A stretch of DNA of 64,000 nt from NCBI RefSeq assembly GCF_004341825.1, contig NZ_SMAG01000005.1:62001-126000 (forward strand). The letters run 5' to 3'. The stretch is from Hazenella coriacea (GTDB taxonomy: Bacteria > Bacillota > Bacilli > Thermoactinomycetales > Thermoactinomycetaceae). Under the pieces are notes generated by a model, which worked only from the letters and a program-made list of their open reading frames with translations, was not told the DNA's origin and did no database searches. Positions 26,675 through 35,342 of the stretch are shown piece by piece; the first letter of the stretch is position 1; each line of letters begins with the position of its first letter. The position numbers and the translations under genes were made by a program.

Positions 26675-27694
26675 ATGAGTACTTATTTACAAAATCGAAA
26701 AATAGGTTTTGGATTGGGACTTGGAATTACTTTGGTATTAGCAGGTGTAGCTAAAGCTCTTTCTTTGATCCCCATGTTAAAGATGTTGGGACCTTTAGTA
26801 ATGGCTATTTTACTTGGGATGTTATGGGGAAGACTTTTTAAAGTACCAGAACAAGTTCAGCCAGGGGTTGTTTTTTCTACCAAAAGATTGTTAAGATTTG
26901 GTATCATTTTATTAGGTATGCGTTTAAATTTGGCAGATGTATATCATGCGGGTCCTGCTATGTTTGCCTATGCATTATTAAATCTAGGATTTGCCTTGAC
27001 CGTGGTTTTGCTTTTCTCAAAAATAATGGGTGTAGATAAAAAACTAGGGTTATTAACTGCATGTGGGACAGCGATTTGTGGTGCAGCAGCTATTGCAGCA
27101 GTGAGTCCTCAAATCAAGGCTTCGAAAAATCAAACAGCGATTTCTGTTGCTATTATAGCCGTTTTAGGTACATTATTTACTTTGCTCTATACTCTTTTCT
27201 ATCAAGGAATAGGGATGACAGCACAAGAATATGGTTTTTGGACAGGAGGTACCTTACATGAGATTGCTCATGTCATAGCAGCTGTAGACCCAGCTGGGAC
27301 GGAAGCTGCTGATTTAGCTGTTCTTGTTAAATTAACTCGTGTGGCCTTATTGGTTCCAGTTGTCCTTTTGATTGCAATCTTTATGAATCGATGGCTTGAT
27401 CAAGATCAACAGGAGCCTTTTTCATGGAGAAAGTTACCCATTCCTTGGTTTATTTTTGGCTTCCTCGCAATGAGCGGTTTAAATACCTTGTTTACTTTCC
27501 CTACTTTTATATCTGATATGATCATTTCCCTTGGTTATTTCTTAATCGCCATGGCTATGGGTGGTTTAGGTTTAGGTGTTGATTTTAAAGAGTTTCGTCG
27601 AGTAGGTGGAAAGATGATGATGGTTGGTTTGGTTAGTTCCATTTTACTTTCGATCTTTGGCTACTTTTTATTAAAGATATTCCCGTTTTCTTGA
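26675..27694 (+). CDS. YeiH family putative sulfate exporter
   Basis: 339 residues, about ten membrane segments, with the UPF0324/YeiH hallmarks LLRFGIILLGMRLNL, TACGTAICGAAAIAA and TLHEIAHVIAA. The family is annotated as putative sulfate or sulfite export on indirect evidence. ATG 26675 follows GGAGAGTCAAGCTG. A LysR gene of the matching subgroup is divergent upstream, and a 19-bp hairpin terminator closes the unit. Confidence 0.88.
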   Translation: MSTYLQNRKIGFGLGLGITLVLAGVAKALSLIPMLKMLGPLVMAILLGMLWGRLFKVPEQVQPGVVFSTKRLLRFGIILLGMRLNLADVYHAGPAMFAYALLNLGFALTVVLLFSKIMGVDKKLGLLTACGTAICGAAAIAAVSPQIKASKNQTAISVAIIAVLGTLFTLLYTLFYQGIGMTAQEYGFWTGGTLHEIAHVIAAVDPAGTEAADLAVLVKLTRVALLVPVVLLIAIFMNRWLDQDQQEPFSWRKLPIPWFIFGFLAMSGLNTLFTFPTFISDMIISLGYFLIAMAMGGLGLGVDFKEFRRVGGKMMMVGLVSSILLSIFGYFLLKIFPFS

Positions 27695-27697
27695 CCA

Positions 27698-27743
27698 CCA
27701 AAAAAGTCGGATTCCTGTACCCTTAGGAATCCGACTTTTTTGG
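27698..27743. terminator. Bidirectional 19-bp terminator
   Basis: Arms CCAAAAAAGTCGGATTCCT (27698-27716) and AGGAATCCGACTTTTTTGG (27725-27743), perfect, between convergent genes. Confidence 0.93.
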
Positions 27744-27818
27744 TTTGGCTTGTTTAACTATCGCATCCATATTCTAATTACCCCTAATTTAATCATGAAT
27801 ACGATTATAACCATAAGT

Positions 27819-28331
27819 TTAATGCCTCATATCTAAAAGTAATTTTATCTCCTTTATTTGCTCTATGTGTCGCTGTTCATGCAAATATATTTGTTCAATC
27901 CATTGATCAAGAGGTAATTCACCAAGAGCAGGATGCTTCACTGATTTTTTCGCCAATATGGATTTATCATCGATAGTACTAAGAAAAGTCATCAATTTCT
28001 TTCTTGAATCGTTTAATAAATCAATTGTATGCTGCACTTTAAATGGTTCTACATCTGGTTCAACGATTTTTGGAGCTTTAATCTTTTTCGTTCTATCCAA
28101 TATAGAGTGAACTTTTTTACGTTCTTTTTGAGTATTATCAATCTCTTTTAATCCCCATGCAATAGCCTTTATAGATGCCTCTTCCACTAAAACTAAGTGA
28201 TGGCAAACCTGTGCTATACTCCAAGTACTCACATCAGGCTTAGTGTTAAATTGATCATCACTTAATAAAGTAATCTCTTTTACTAGGTTATCTCTCGTTT
28301 CATATAGATTGTCATTGACTAATTTATTCAT
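27819..28331 (-). CDS. DinB superfamily protein
   Basis: 170 residues of a four-helix DinB/YfiT-like bundle. Candidate metal ligands are His in VCHHLVLVEE and the two His of YLHEQRHIEQ. DinB proteins are often thiol-dependent S-transferases or damage-inducible proteins; no specific substrate is evident. ATG 28331 follows GAAGGGAGAAATCTC. The gap from 28332 to 28701 contains the leader described at 28483. Confidence 0.82.
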   Translation of the reverse strand: MNKLVNDNLYETRDNLVKEITLLSDDQFNTKPDVSTWSIAQVCHHLVLVEEASIKAIAWGLKEIDNTQKERKKVHSILDRTKKIKAPKIVEPDVEPFKVQHTIDLLNDSRKKLMTFLSTIDDKSILAKKSVKHPALGELPLDQWIEQIYLHEQRHIEQIKEIKLLLDMRH

Positions 28332-28482
28332 GAGATTTCTCCCTTCAGTCGCACACTTGTATTAATTAAAGCTTGATAATATATACTTCCTATTTGTTTA
28401 ATTAAAAATATTATAGCAAGGACTTGATTCTAACAACAAGAGCTTGCAGGATATTACTTTACTGAAAGCAAGGAGGAGAAGA

Positions 28483-28512
28483 ATGTGTTTGCTCGCAGCA
28501 TGTAAAAAATGA
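28483..28512 (+). CDS. Nine-codon leader peptide MCLLAACKK
   Basis: ATG 28483 is preceded by AAGCAAGGAGGAGAAGA, one of the best ribosome sites in the window. The ORF encodes MCLLAACKK and stops at TGA 28510-28512, inside the 5' arm of a perfect 20-bp terminator (28504-28550). A phosphotransferase gene follows at 28702. This is the layout of ribosome-mediated attenuation, where a ribosome stalled on the leader would block the terminator. Confidence 0.6.
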   Translation: MCLLAACKK

Positions 28513-28550
28513 ATACCCTAGATACATTTTATCTAGGGTATTCATTTTTT
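28504..28550 (+). terminator. 20-bp terminator overlapping the leader ORF
   Basis: Arms at 28504-28523 (AAAAAATGAATACCCTAGAT) and 28531-28550 (ATCTAGGGTATTCATTTTTT), perfect, with a 7-base loop; the 3' arm ends in six T residues. Confidence 0.92.
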
Positions 28551-28701
28551 AACCTAGGTGGATTTTAGGTGGAGTATGATTTGCACCTAATGAACGTAGG
28601 GGAGTTGTTTGGAAAGTGTTTTTAAAAGAAAAAGAGAGAGCATGAATACTTAAGGATTATAGTCGATTGTATAAGAGAATTCATAAGAAGGAGTTCCGAA
28701 A

Positions 28702-29571
28702 TTGCAGAAATATATTCAGTCCATCGAGACTACTTTCTCATTATCGATAACCAATATAAAGGAAATACAAGAAGGATGGGACTTTGTCGTTATCGAAGTG
28801 AATAGTGAGTGGATGTTTCGTTTTCCGAGAAGAGCTTCAGGCTTACAACAACTAAAAAAAGAAATTGCAATTCTACCTCTTGTAGATTCTGTATTACCTG
28901 TTCAAGTTCCTCGTTATGAATATATTCATTTAGATAGTAACCAGCCATATGGGGGATACAAAAAAATAAATGGTACTCCCTTATCAAACGTTTCGTTAAA
29001 CACATTTAACCCAAACCGGTTTGCACTACAAATCGGGAGGTGTTTGACAGCTCTTCACACTATTAATTATAGTGACTCAAGATCAAACCTTTTAGAGATT
29101 TGGCCCCCTGAAAAATGGCAGTCTCAGTATCAGAAAGATTATGAACGATTAGAGCATGAAGGCTTTCCGCTAATATCCCCTCATGTTAGAAGGCAACTTC
29201 AAGTTAAATGGAAAGAGTTTCTCAGTCAGCCCCAATTTTTTTCGTTTCAGCCCTGTTTCATTCATAAAGATTTAACTGAGAACCATCTATTGCTTAATGG
29301 GGAACAGTTGTCAGGAATTATTGACTGGGGAGATGCTTGTGTAGGAGATCCAGCATTAGATTTTGCTGGACTAGAGAGTTTTTTTGGGAACTCGTTTACT
29401 TCACAGTTAATCAAACATTACCGAGGAATGGCTGACCCATATTTTAGTGAACGGGTTCGATTTTATAATGAATGGATCCATGTTCACCATTTGTTCCATG
29501 CCATTGAAGAGAAGAGACAAGACTTATTGCATACATCTATTTTAAAACTAGAACGAATAGCTATGAGTTGA
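28702..29571 (+). CDS. Aminoglycoside phosphotransferase family protein
   Basis: 289 residues with an APH/choline-kinase fold: VNSEWMFRFPRR (lysine-lobe strand), GYKKINGTPLS, catalytic loop IHKDLTENH with D190 and N194, and IIDWGDACVGDPALD with Mg-binding D208. The RFPR strand and overall order resemble APH(2'')- and Mph-type antibiotic kinases, but the substrate is not established. Starts at TTG 28702 after AAGGAGTTCCGAAA. It lies behind a leader peptide/terminator pair, and a flavodoxin-like reductase gene starts 15 bp downstream. Confidence 0.82.
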   Translation: MQKYIQSIETTFSLSITNIKEIQEGWDFVVIEVNSEWMFRFPRRASGLQQLKKEIAILPLVDSVLPVQVPRYEYIHLDSNQPYGGYKKINGTPLSNVSLNTFNPNRFALQIGRCLTALHTINYSDSRSNLLEIWPPEKWQSQYQKDYERLEHEGFPLISPHVRRQLQVKWKEFLSQPQFFSFQPCFIHKDLTENHLLLNGEQLSGIIDWGDACVGDPALDFAGLESFFGNSFTSQLIKHYRGMADPYFSERVRFYNEWIHVHHLFHAIEEKRQDLLHTSILKLERIAMS

Positions 29572-29586
29572 AAGGGGAGAGGTTTA

Positions 29587-30132
29587 ATGAAAATAACTGT
29601 TATTCATGGGAGTTCACGGTCAAACGGCAATTCAGAACTGTTGACTCAAAGAGTTTGTGAAGGGATTGACGTAGAGTGGATTGCTTTACGGGAAAAACAA
29701 ATCCAACCCATTGTTGATCAGAGGCATACAGAAAAAGGATTTGATCCTGTCGATGATGATTATGAAGATGTGATTGTGAAAGTGATGGAAAGTGAGATTC
29801 TTATTTTTAGTACCCCACTGTATTGGTATGGGATGTCAGGACGACTAAAGAATTTTGTAGATCGATGGTCCCAAAGTTTACGAAACACTAACTATGATTT
29901 TAAAGAGGAGATGAAGAATAAACAAGCTTATGTCATTATTACAGGTGGAGAATCTGTCAGAGTAAAAGCATTACCTCTAATTCAGCAGTTTCAGTATATT
30001 TTCGAATTCATGAATATGAAGTTTTCGGGTTATATCATTGGTAAAGGTTCCAAACCTAGTGAAGTTCTCAAGGATAAGCAAGCCATTCAAGAAGCTCAAT
30101 TTCTTAATCAATTTTTAAAGTCAATAAAGTAA
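29587..30132 (+). CDS. Flavodoxin-like NAD(P)H-dependent oxidoreductase
   Basis: 181 residues with the FMN-binding start VIHGSSRSNGNSELL (phosphate loop) and STPLYWYGMSGRLKNFVDRW, typical of NADPH-dependent FMN reductase/WrbA-related proteins. It probably reduces quinones or nitro compounds or acts as a flavin donor. ATG 29587 follows AAAGGGGAGAGGTTTA, 15 bp after the phosphotransferase, so they form an operon. Confidence 0.85.
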   Translation: MKITVIHGSSRSNGNSELLTQRVCEGIDVEWIALREKQIQPIVDQRHTEKGFDPVDDDYEDVIVKVMESEILIFSTPLYWYGMSGRLKNFVDRWSQSLRNTNYDFKEEMKNKQAYVIITGGESVRVKALPLIQQFQYIFEFMNMKFSGYIIGKGSKPSEVLKDKQAIQEAQFLNQFLKSIK

Positions 30133-30306
30133 TATAGTCATGTGATCCGTAGGCTTTTGAGTAAGATGTGTATATGAGAATAGATCTTTGATATTTGAAC
30201 AACATATAAATTGAATCTATTTGTCAAAGTGGTGGCAAAAGAATTTTTATTGTCATCAAGACAAAATTCTGTAACCTCTTATAGGGGATCTTAGGAGGAA
30301 TATGTT

Positions 30307-31464
30307 GTGACAAACTCTCAGAGTGAATTTTATATGCCATCTGTCAACTTATTTGGACAGGGGAAAGTGAATGAAGTAGGTAAAAGATTAAAAGATCTTG
30401 GTTGTAAAAAGCCGATGATTGTCACCGATGAGGGTCTTCATAAGTTAGGGCTTTCTGAGGGAATTGCGAAGATCATTCGTGAAGAAGGATTAGAAGTAAC
30501 CATTTTCCCCAAGGCTCAGCCGAACCCTACAGACAAAAACGTGGAAGAGGGTTTAGAAGTATTCCGTACTGAAAACTGTGATTCTTTAGTTTCACTTGGT
30601 GGTGGGAGTTCACATGATGCAGCAAAAGGAATTGGATTAGTCGCCTCTAACGGTGGGACTATTTACGATTACGAAGGTGTAGACCGTTCGAAAGAGCCCC
30701 TTCAACCTTTGATTGCGATTAATACAACAGCTGGTACGGCGAGTGAAATGACCAAATTTACAGTAATCACTGATACGAGACGGAAAGTAAAAATGACCAT
30801 TGTTGATAAACATGTTACAGCTTTGGTATCTATCAATGATCCTTTGTTAATGATTAAAATGCCTCCATCATTAACCGCTGCGACTGGAATGGATGCTTTA
30901 ACCCACGCTGTAGAGGCATATGTGTCAACTGCAGCCACACCGATTACTGATGCTTGTGCGATTAAAGCCATCCAAATCATCCCTGAGTACTTACCACGTG
31001 CAGTAGCCAATGGTGAAGATATGGAAGCTCGTGAGCAGATGGTGTACGCTCAATTTATGGCGGGAATGGCATTTAATAATGCATCTTTAGGTTATGTTCA
31101 TGCGATTGCTCACCAATTTGGCGGATTCTATAATTTGCCTCATGGGTTATGTAATGCAATCTTACTCCCTCATGTATGTCGGTTTAACTTAATGGCCAAA
31201 ACAGATCGTTATGCTGACATCGCAGCTGCTTTGGGTGAAAATGTAGAAGGATTATCTGTTCGGGAAGCTGCTGAAAAAGCAGTCACAGCCATCGAAAGAC
31301 TTTCTATAGATCTCGGAATCACACAAGGGTTTAAACAGTTAGGCGCAAAAGAGGAAGATATTAAAACATTAGCTGAAAACGCAATGAAAGATGCAACATC
31401 TTTAACTAACCCACGTAAACCAAAACTAGAAGATGTGATGCAGATTATTCAAAACGCGATGTAA
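30307..31464 (+). CDS. Iron-containing alcohol dehydrogenase
   Basis: 385 residues of the group III Fe-ADH family: NAD-binding SLGGGSSHDAAKGIGL, TTAGTASEMT and the metal-binding region with Asp and His in TGMDALTHAVEAYV, AIAHQFGGFYNLPHG. It likely interconverts an alcohol and aldehyde (ethanol or 1,3-propanediol type). GTG 30307 follows TAGGAGGAATATGTT. An AGAATTTT/AAAATTCT inverted repeat precedes it at about 30240-30270. Confidence 0.92.
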   Translation: MTNSQSEFYMPSVNLFGQGKVNEVGKRLKDLGCKKPMIVTDEGLHKLGLSEGIAKIIREEGLEVTIFPKAQPNPTDKNVEEGLEVFRTENCDSLVSLGGGSSHDAAKGIGLVASNGGTIYDYEGVDRSKEPLQPLIAINTTAGTASEMTKFTVITDTRRKVKMTIVDKHVTALVSINDPLLMIKMPPSLTAATGMDALTHAVEAYVSTAATPITDACAIKAIQIIPEYLPRAVANGEDMEAREQMVYAQFMAGMAFNNASLGYVHAIAHQFGGFYNLPHGLCNAILLPHVCRFNLMAKTDRYADIAAALGENVEGLSVREAAEKAVTAIERLSIDLGITQGFKQLGAKEEDIKTLAENAMKDATSLTNPRKPKLEDVMQIIQNAM

Positions 31465-31515
31465 TAAAGAAGAAGCCCTTGATCACCAAGACAGTGAAGG
31501 GGCTTCTTCTTTATT
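31463..31515. terminator. Bidirectional terminator
   Basis: AATAAAGAAGAAGCCCTT pairs with AAGGGGCTTCTTCTTTATT, with T-rich ends on both strands. It serves the alcohol dehydrogenase and the convergent synthase/cupin gene. Confidence 0.9.
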
Positions 31516-31517
31516 GT

Positions 31518-32888
31518 TTACTCTGCTAAGCTTTGATGATATTCAGGTGCAAGTACAATATTTGTATAAGTTCCTTTTCCTTCGATGTAATAATAGGAGT
31601 GTTCAACTCCACTAGGGATAAAAATCGATGCAGGACTATGAATAATTTTCTCTTCGCCATCAAATTGTACAGCACAAGTTAAACCTGTTCCATCTTTATT
31701 TTCTCCCCAAAAGATAAAGACACTATCACAGTTGTGTACGTGTTGGTCTACGTGTCTCTCTGGTTCTTCGCCATTAAAGAATCGTTTAATCGCATATAAA
31801 GAGGTGCGAGAATCTACACGATGATCCATGAGAACCCATCGTTTTCCAGGGCCATCTGTATGGTATTTTAATTCCGAAGACCCTTTGGGAAAAGGTTTCC
31901 CGATTTGGAGTCGACAAGGTAATTTAGATATCACCGACGTTGGACGCTCCAAGATTTGTCGTGTACGTCCAACAAGTGTAGGTTCAAATGCTTCATAGCT
32001 TTCTGGCTGAACCGATACAGCTTTTCGATGATAGGTGGCTGTATGGGTAAAAGCATGTCGTCCTGTTATGGGTCTTAATGAGTCAGGACGATGATGAGTT
32101 GTCATTTGTACTGCTTGGGATAAAAGAGGAATTTGTTCTAGTGAAAAACGGGTGTCTGCTCTTTTTTCTTGAAGAATGACCGCAAGTTGAAGAAGATCAA
32201 CGATTCCAGAACGTTCTCCAATCCCCAATATCGAAGTATCAATAACAGAAGCTCCAGCTTCGATGGCTGCTAAGGCATTAGCTGTAGCTAACCCAAAGTC
32301 ATTATGAAGATGAACTTCGATTTCACAAGGGAAGTTATCAACAGCCGTTTTTATTGTTTGTGCACATTGATAAGGCTCCCAAACCCCCGTAGTGTCTGCT
32401 AGGCTAATGCGGTCAGCTCCAGCTCCTACAGCTAGGGAAGCTAGAAACTGGATATCTTCCCATTCTGTTCGTGAAGCATCTTCAATCGTAAAACGTACTT
32501 TTAAATCTAATTGCTTTGCGTATTCAATGGATTGGATCACTCGTTTAGCAATGTCAGATTTATCTTTTCCACGAAATTTAGTAGTGAGTGATAAAGGATT
32601 GATGGATGCCCAGATGCCAACCCAATGAGCTCCTGCCTGTTGCGTCGCTTTTATTTCCTCAGGGACTGCTCGCGCATGCATTAGGATTTCAGCTTTTCTA
32701 GCTGCTTGAGCTGCTTTTTTACAAATTTCCGCATCTTCTGGGGAGATGGCAGGATGACCAATCTCGATGTAATCGACATGAAATTCTTCAAGCAATTGAA
32801 TCAAGTGAATTTTGTCATCGGCTGAAAAACGAACGCCTGGGTGTTGTTCACCTTCACGAAGAGTCGAATCCAATATTTTAATAGACAT
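31518..32888 (-). CDS. Homocitrate/isopropylmalate-synthase-like protein fused to a cupin domain
   Basis: 456 residues. Residues 1-~300 form an HMGL-like TIM barrel of the homocitrate/isopropylmalate synthase type: LDSTLREGEQHPG (7-18), metal ligands H193 and H195 in VHLHNDFG, and the LGIGERSGIVDL loop. The usual LeuA regulatory domain is missing. Residues ~365-450 look like a cupin: HVH (383-385), then IPSGVEH with H430. The fusion suggests an acyl-CoA/2-oxoacid condensation coupled to metal-dependent sensing or chemistry. ATG 32888. It is the last gene of the ThiF operon. No product can be named. Confidence 0.78.
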   Translation of the reverse strand: MSIKILDSTLREGEQHPGVRFSADDKIHLIQLLEEFHVDYIEIGHPAISPEDAEICKKAAQAARKAEILMHARAVPEEIKATQQAGAHWVGIWASINPLSLTTKFRGKDKSDIAKRVIQSIEYAKQLDLKVRFTIEDASRTEWEDIQFLASLAVGAGADRISLADTTGVWEPYQCAQTIKTAVDNFPCEIEVHLHNDFGLATANALAAIEAGASVIDTSILGIGERSGIVDLLQLAVILQEKRADTRFSLEQIPLLSQAVQMTTHHRPDSLRPITGRHAFTHTATYHRKAVSVQPESYEAFEPTLVGRTRQILERPTSVISKLPCRLQIGKPFPKGSSELKYHTDGPGKRWVLMDHRVDSRTSLYAIKRFFNGEEPERHVDQHVHNCDSVFIFWGENKDGTGLTCAVQFDGEEKIIHSPASIFIPSGVEHSYYYIEGKGTYTNIVLAPEYHQSLAE

Positions 32889-32908
32889 GGATGAGTTCCG
32901 CCTTTCTT

Positions 32909-33991
32909 CTAAGGTTGTTTTAAGAATGAATCGACTTCATTAAGTAAACGATCTCGGTTTTTTTCATATAACACCCAGTGAGTCGCTTCAGGGATGACCA
33001 CTTCTTTCATTTGTTTGGTACCTGTTAGCTTTTTATCCAAATGAGGCTCTGCAAAGAAATCATCAGCACCTCGAATGACCAGTACTGGACTTGTGATTGA
33101 AGATAATTCATACAATGGCCGACTGGACCAAATGTAATAGAGATCAGTTAAAGGTCCCAGTGGTCGGCGAATCGCTTGCTTTTCTCGTTGTTGACTTGTA
33201 GGATCAGACTCATTAAATACTTTTCTTACTTCTTCCCAAGCCCCTGGCAGAGCTAAGTCTTTTCCATTCATCATCATATGCCAATGGTGCATTCCTTTAT
33301 CATAATCAATGATCTGATAAGCGGGCATTTTTGGATTAAGCTGACCTTTTTGTTCTTTAGACTCTGAGGCGCTAGCCATACTAGGGAGATCAAAGCCGTG
33401 CATAAATCCATAGAGTACCAGTTTGTTGACACTCTCTGGATGTTTTGTTGCATATTCAGCTCCTACAACAGCACCCCAAGACCAACCGACGATCTGGATC
33501 TTGTCCACTTTCCGTTGGGATTTAATATACTCAACTGCAGCTTCTAAATCACCAAGAGCCTCTTTATGAGTTATGACTGGTTTATTCTCCGCTGGAGGTT
33601 GATCCAGTTCTTTTGGTTTTGTTGATTGTCCAAATCCTTGGAAATCGAGTGCCCAAGTATCATATCCTTTTTGAGCGTAATCCTCCATCCAGGAGAATTG
33701 AGGTACATCAAATGCTTTGGCACTTGGAACACTAAATGGCTCTAGGAATAAGACAATTTCATTTGAATTAAATTCTTTTTTGTCTGTCGGAAATTTATTT
33801 CGTAGATATAGCTTTACATTTGGGTCTTTTCCATCGATGTTGACTTCATTAAGTGTGACTTTTTGTTCTGGAGAGGAAGCCTTTGTCTCAGGTTGTTTAG
33901 ATGCTGTGTCAGTTGTTTGGCAACCAACTAAGGTTATAGAAAGTATAGTTAAGCAGATCCAGGTCAAAGATTTTGCTGTAAACCGTTTCAA
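32909..33991 (-). CDS. Alpha/beta hydrolase lipoprotein
   Basis: 360 residues. The N-terminus is a lipoprotein signal (basic MKRF, hydrophobic core, lipobox LVGC), so it is exported and anchored. The alpha/beta hydrolase domain has the nucleophile elbow GWSWGA, a late acid near RGADDFFAEP and a His in PEATHWVLYE. The substrate is unknown. Starts at TTG 33991 behind AAAGAGGGAGAATA, 14 bp after the UPF0756 gene, with the synthase/cupin gene 20 bp downstream. Confidence 0.85.
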   Translation of the reverse strand: MKRFTAKSLTWICLTILSITLVGCQTTDTASKQPETKASSPEQKVTLNEVNIDGKDPNVKLYLRNKFPTDKKEFNSNEIVLFLEPFSVPSAKAFDVPQFSWMEDYAQKGYDTWALDFQGFGQSTKPKELDQPPAENKPVITHKEALGDLEAAVEYIKSQRKVDKIQIVGWSWGAVVGAEYATKHPESVNKLVLYGFMHGFDLPSMASASESKEQKGQLNPKMPAYQIIDYDKGMHHWHMMMNGKDLALPGAWEEVRKVFNESDPTSQQREKQAIRRPLGPLTDLYYIWSSRPLYELSSITSPVLVIRGADDFFAEPHLDKKLTGTKQMKEVVIPEATHWVLYEKNRDRLLNEVDSFLKQP

Positions 33992-34005
33992 TATTCTCCC
34001 TCTTT

Positions 34006-34449
34006 CTATGACGAAGTGATACTCATTAAACTCAGGAGACCAGCAGCTATAATAATCCCCGCTGGCAGTCCCCGAAAAAACAAGACAGCAATTAATGTAC
34101 CTAAAATAATTCCAAACAATGTGATAGGTTTAGATGATAACACTCCCAACCCTTTTCCACCTAGATAGGAGATGACAAAGCCAGCTGTAATCGCAATTGC
34201 ACCCATAGGGCTAAGACTCTGCTTAAGCATGTCCCATATATTTAGCTTGTCATTGGTAAGAGGAACTAATAGAAAAAGCATTAAAAAGAAGATTCCTATA
34301 TGAAAGGAGTGTTTCTGAATATGAGTAATCACTGTTTGAGATCCGATCAATTGAAGGATACTTAATATAGCAGCAGCCAAAGCAAGGCTGTAATCTTTAA
34401 AAATAAGAGCAATCCCAGCAATAGCTAGAAGGATTAATGCTGACTGAAT
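34006..34449 (-). CDS. UPF0756/DUF441 membrane protein (apparent AUU start)
   Basis: 147 residues, four membrane segments, matching YtwI-type UPF0756 proteins (LLVPLTNDKL..., SPMGAIAITAGFVISYLGGKG..., GIILGTLIAVLFFRGLPAG). The first standard codon (TTG 34380) would remove the first membrane helix. An ATT at 34449 lies seven bases after AAAAAAAGGAGG and gives (M)QSALILLAIAGIALIFKDYS, which restores the normal family N-terminus. It lies 17 bp after the ThiF gene. Function is unknown. Confidence 0.8.
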   Translation of the reverse strand: MQSALILLAIAGIALIFKDYSLALAAAILSILQLIGSQTVITHIQKHSFHIGIFFLMLFLLVPLTNDKLNIWDMLKQSLSPMGAIAITAGFVISYLGGKGLGVLSSKPITLFGIILGTLIAVLFFRGLPAGIIIAAGLLSLMSITSS

Positions 34450-34466
34450 ATAGATTCCTCCTTTTT

Positions 34467-35324
34467 TTACAATTGGGTATTATCCCAACTTCCGTCTTCG
34501 GGAGTTTCTACTTGTACCATTTGTGTTTGACCCAAGTTGACTCGGATGAGTTGAGGACCAATAACAGGAGGTAGTTCAGGGCGTTGAATGAGAAACTTAA
34601 ATGCCTCAAAGCTGGCTAACAACCCTACGATATTAGCAACAGGGGCGATAACAGCCCAAGCTGCTTCTTTTTGTATGTACTCCTTAACCCATAAAGGATC
34701 AGCACCATATTCGGCAGAGTGAACAGCCCGTTGGTCTTTCAACTTGCGAATCTGTTGCTTGACTTCCTCCGTTAAAGGTTTTTGATAAGAAGGATGACGC
34801 AAGATTTTTTCATAAGGTGGCGAATCAGGTGTAAGACACATGACACCTCCACGGAATGGGGGAGTGACAGCAATCCAGATCGAAGGGATTCCCTTGGATT
34901 GTGCTGTACGGTGAATAATCACTCTTGAAACTAAGTCATCAGTGGCATCTACAATTACATCCGTGTCACTTAACAATTCCTCTGCATTCTCTTCTGTGAG
35001 GAAGTCTTCTGTGATCCGAACTTGAATGCTAGGGTGTATATCCTCTAATGTTTCTCTTGCACACTCCGCTTTACTCTGTCCTAATCGACTGATGGAACTC
35101 AGCATTTGCCGGTTGATATTGCTAGCTTCAAAAACATCACGGTCTATCACGTGGATCTGTCCAACACCCATACGCGCCAATTGAATGAGTGTAATTCCAC
35201 CCACTCCGCCAGAGCCGACAACAGTGACTCGTCCGTGCAATAATCTCATTTGTTCTTCTTCAGAAATCACACCTAAATTACGCATAAAACATTCTTGTAA
35301 AAAATCGGGTTGATTGGAAGCCAT
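34467..35324 (-). CDS. ThiF family adenylyltransferase-like protein (second of tandem pair)
   Basis: 285 residues of the ThiF/MoeB/E1 fold. ATP-binding VVGSGGVGG (~42-50), VIDRDVFEASNINRQ with the conserved Asp and Arg, and DATDDLVSRVIIHRT. No CxxC zinc pairs and no ThiF-like catalytic Cys are evident, and no ThiS/MoaD partner gene is near. ATG 35324 is within AAAAGGAGAAAAAATATGG. Clearly paralogous to the gene directly upstream. Probably adenylates a carboxyl group; the substrate is unknown. Confidence 0.85.
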   Translation of the reverse strand: MASNQPDFLQECFMRNLGVISEEEQMRLLHGRVTVVGSGGVGGITLIQLARMGVGQIHVIDRDVFEASNINRQMLSSISRLGQSKAECARETLEDIHPSIQVRITEDFLTEENAEELLSDTDVIVDATDDLVSRVIIHRTAQSKGIPSIWIAVTPPFRGGVMCLTPDSPPYEKILRHPSYQKPLTEEVKQQIRKLKDQRAVHSAEYGADPLWVKEYIQKEAAWAVIAPVANIVGLLASFEAFKFLIQRPELPPVIGPQLIRVNLGQTQMVQVETPEDGSWDNTQL

Positions 35325-35342
35325 ATTTTTTCTCCTTTTCAT

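Noticed and set aside
30220-30275. Possible Rex-type operator (TTTGTCAAAGTGGTGGCAAA) before the alcohol dehydrogenase
   Set aside because: It departs from the TTGTGAA...TTCACAA consensus at several positions; not strong enough to annotate.
30302-30310. ATG TTG TGA micro-ORF before the iron alcohol dehydrogenase
   Set aside because: Its ATG is only three bases from GGAGG, too close; the GTG start of the dehydrogenase is properly spaced.
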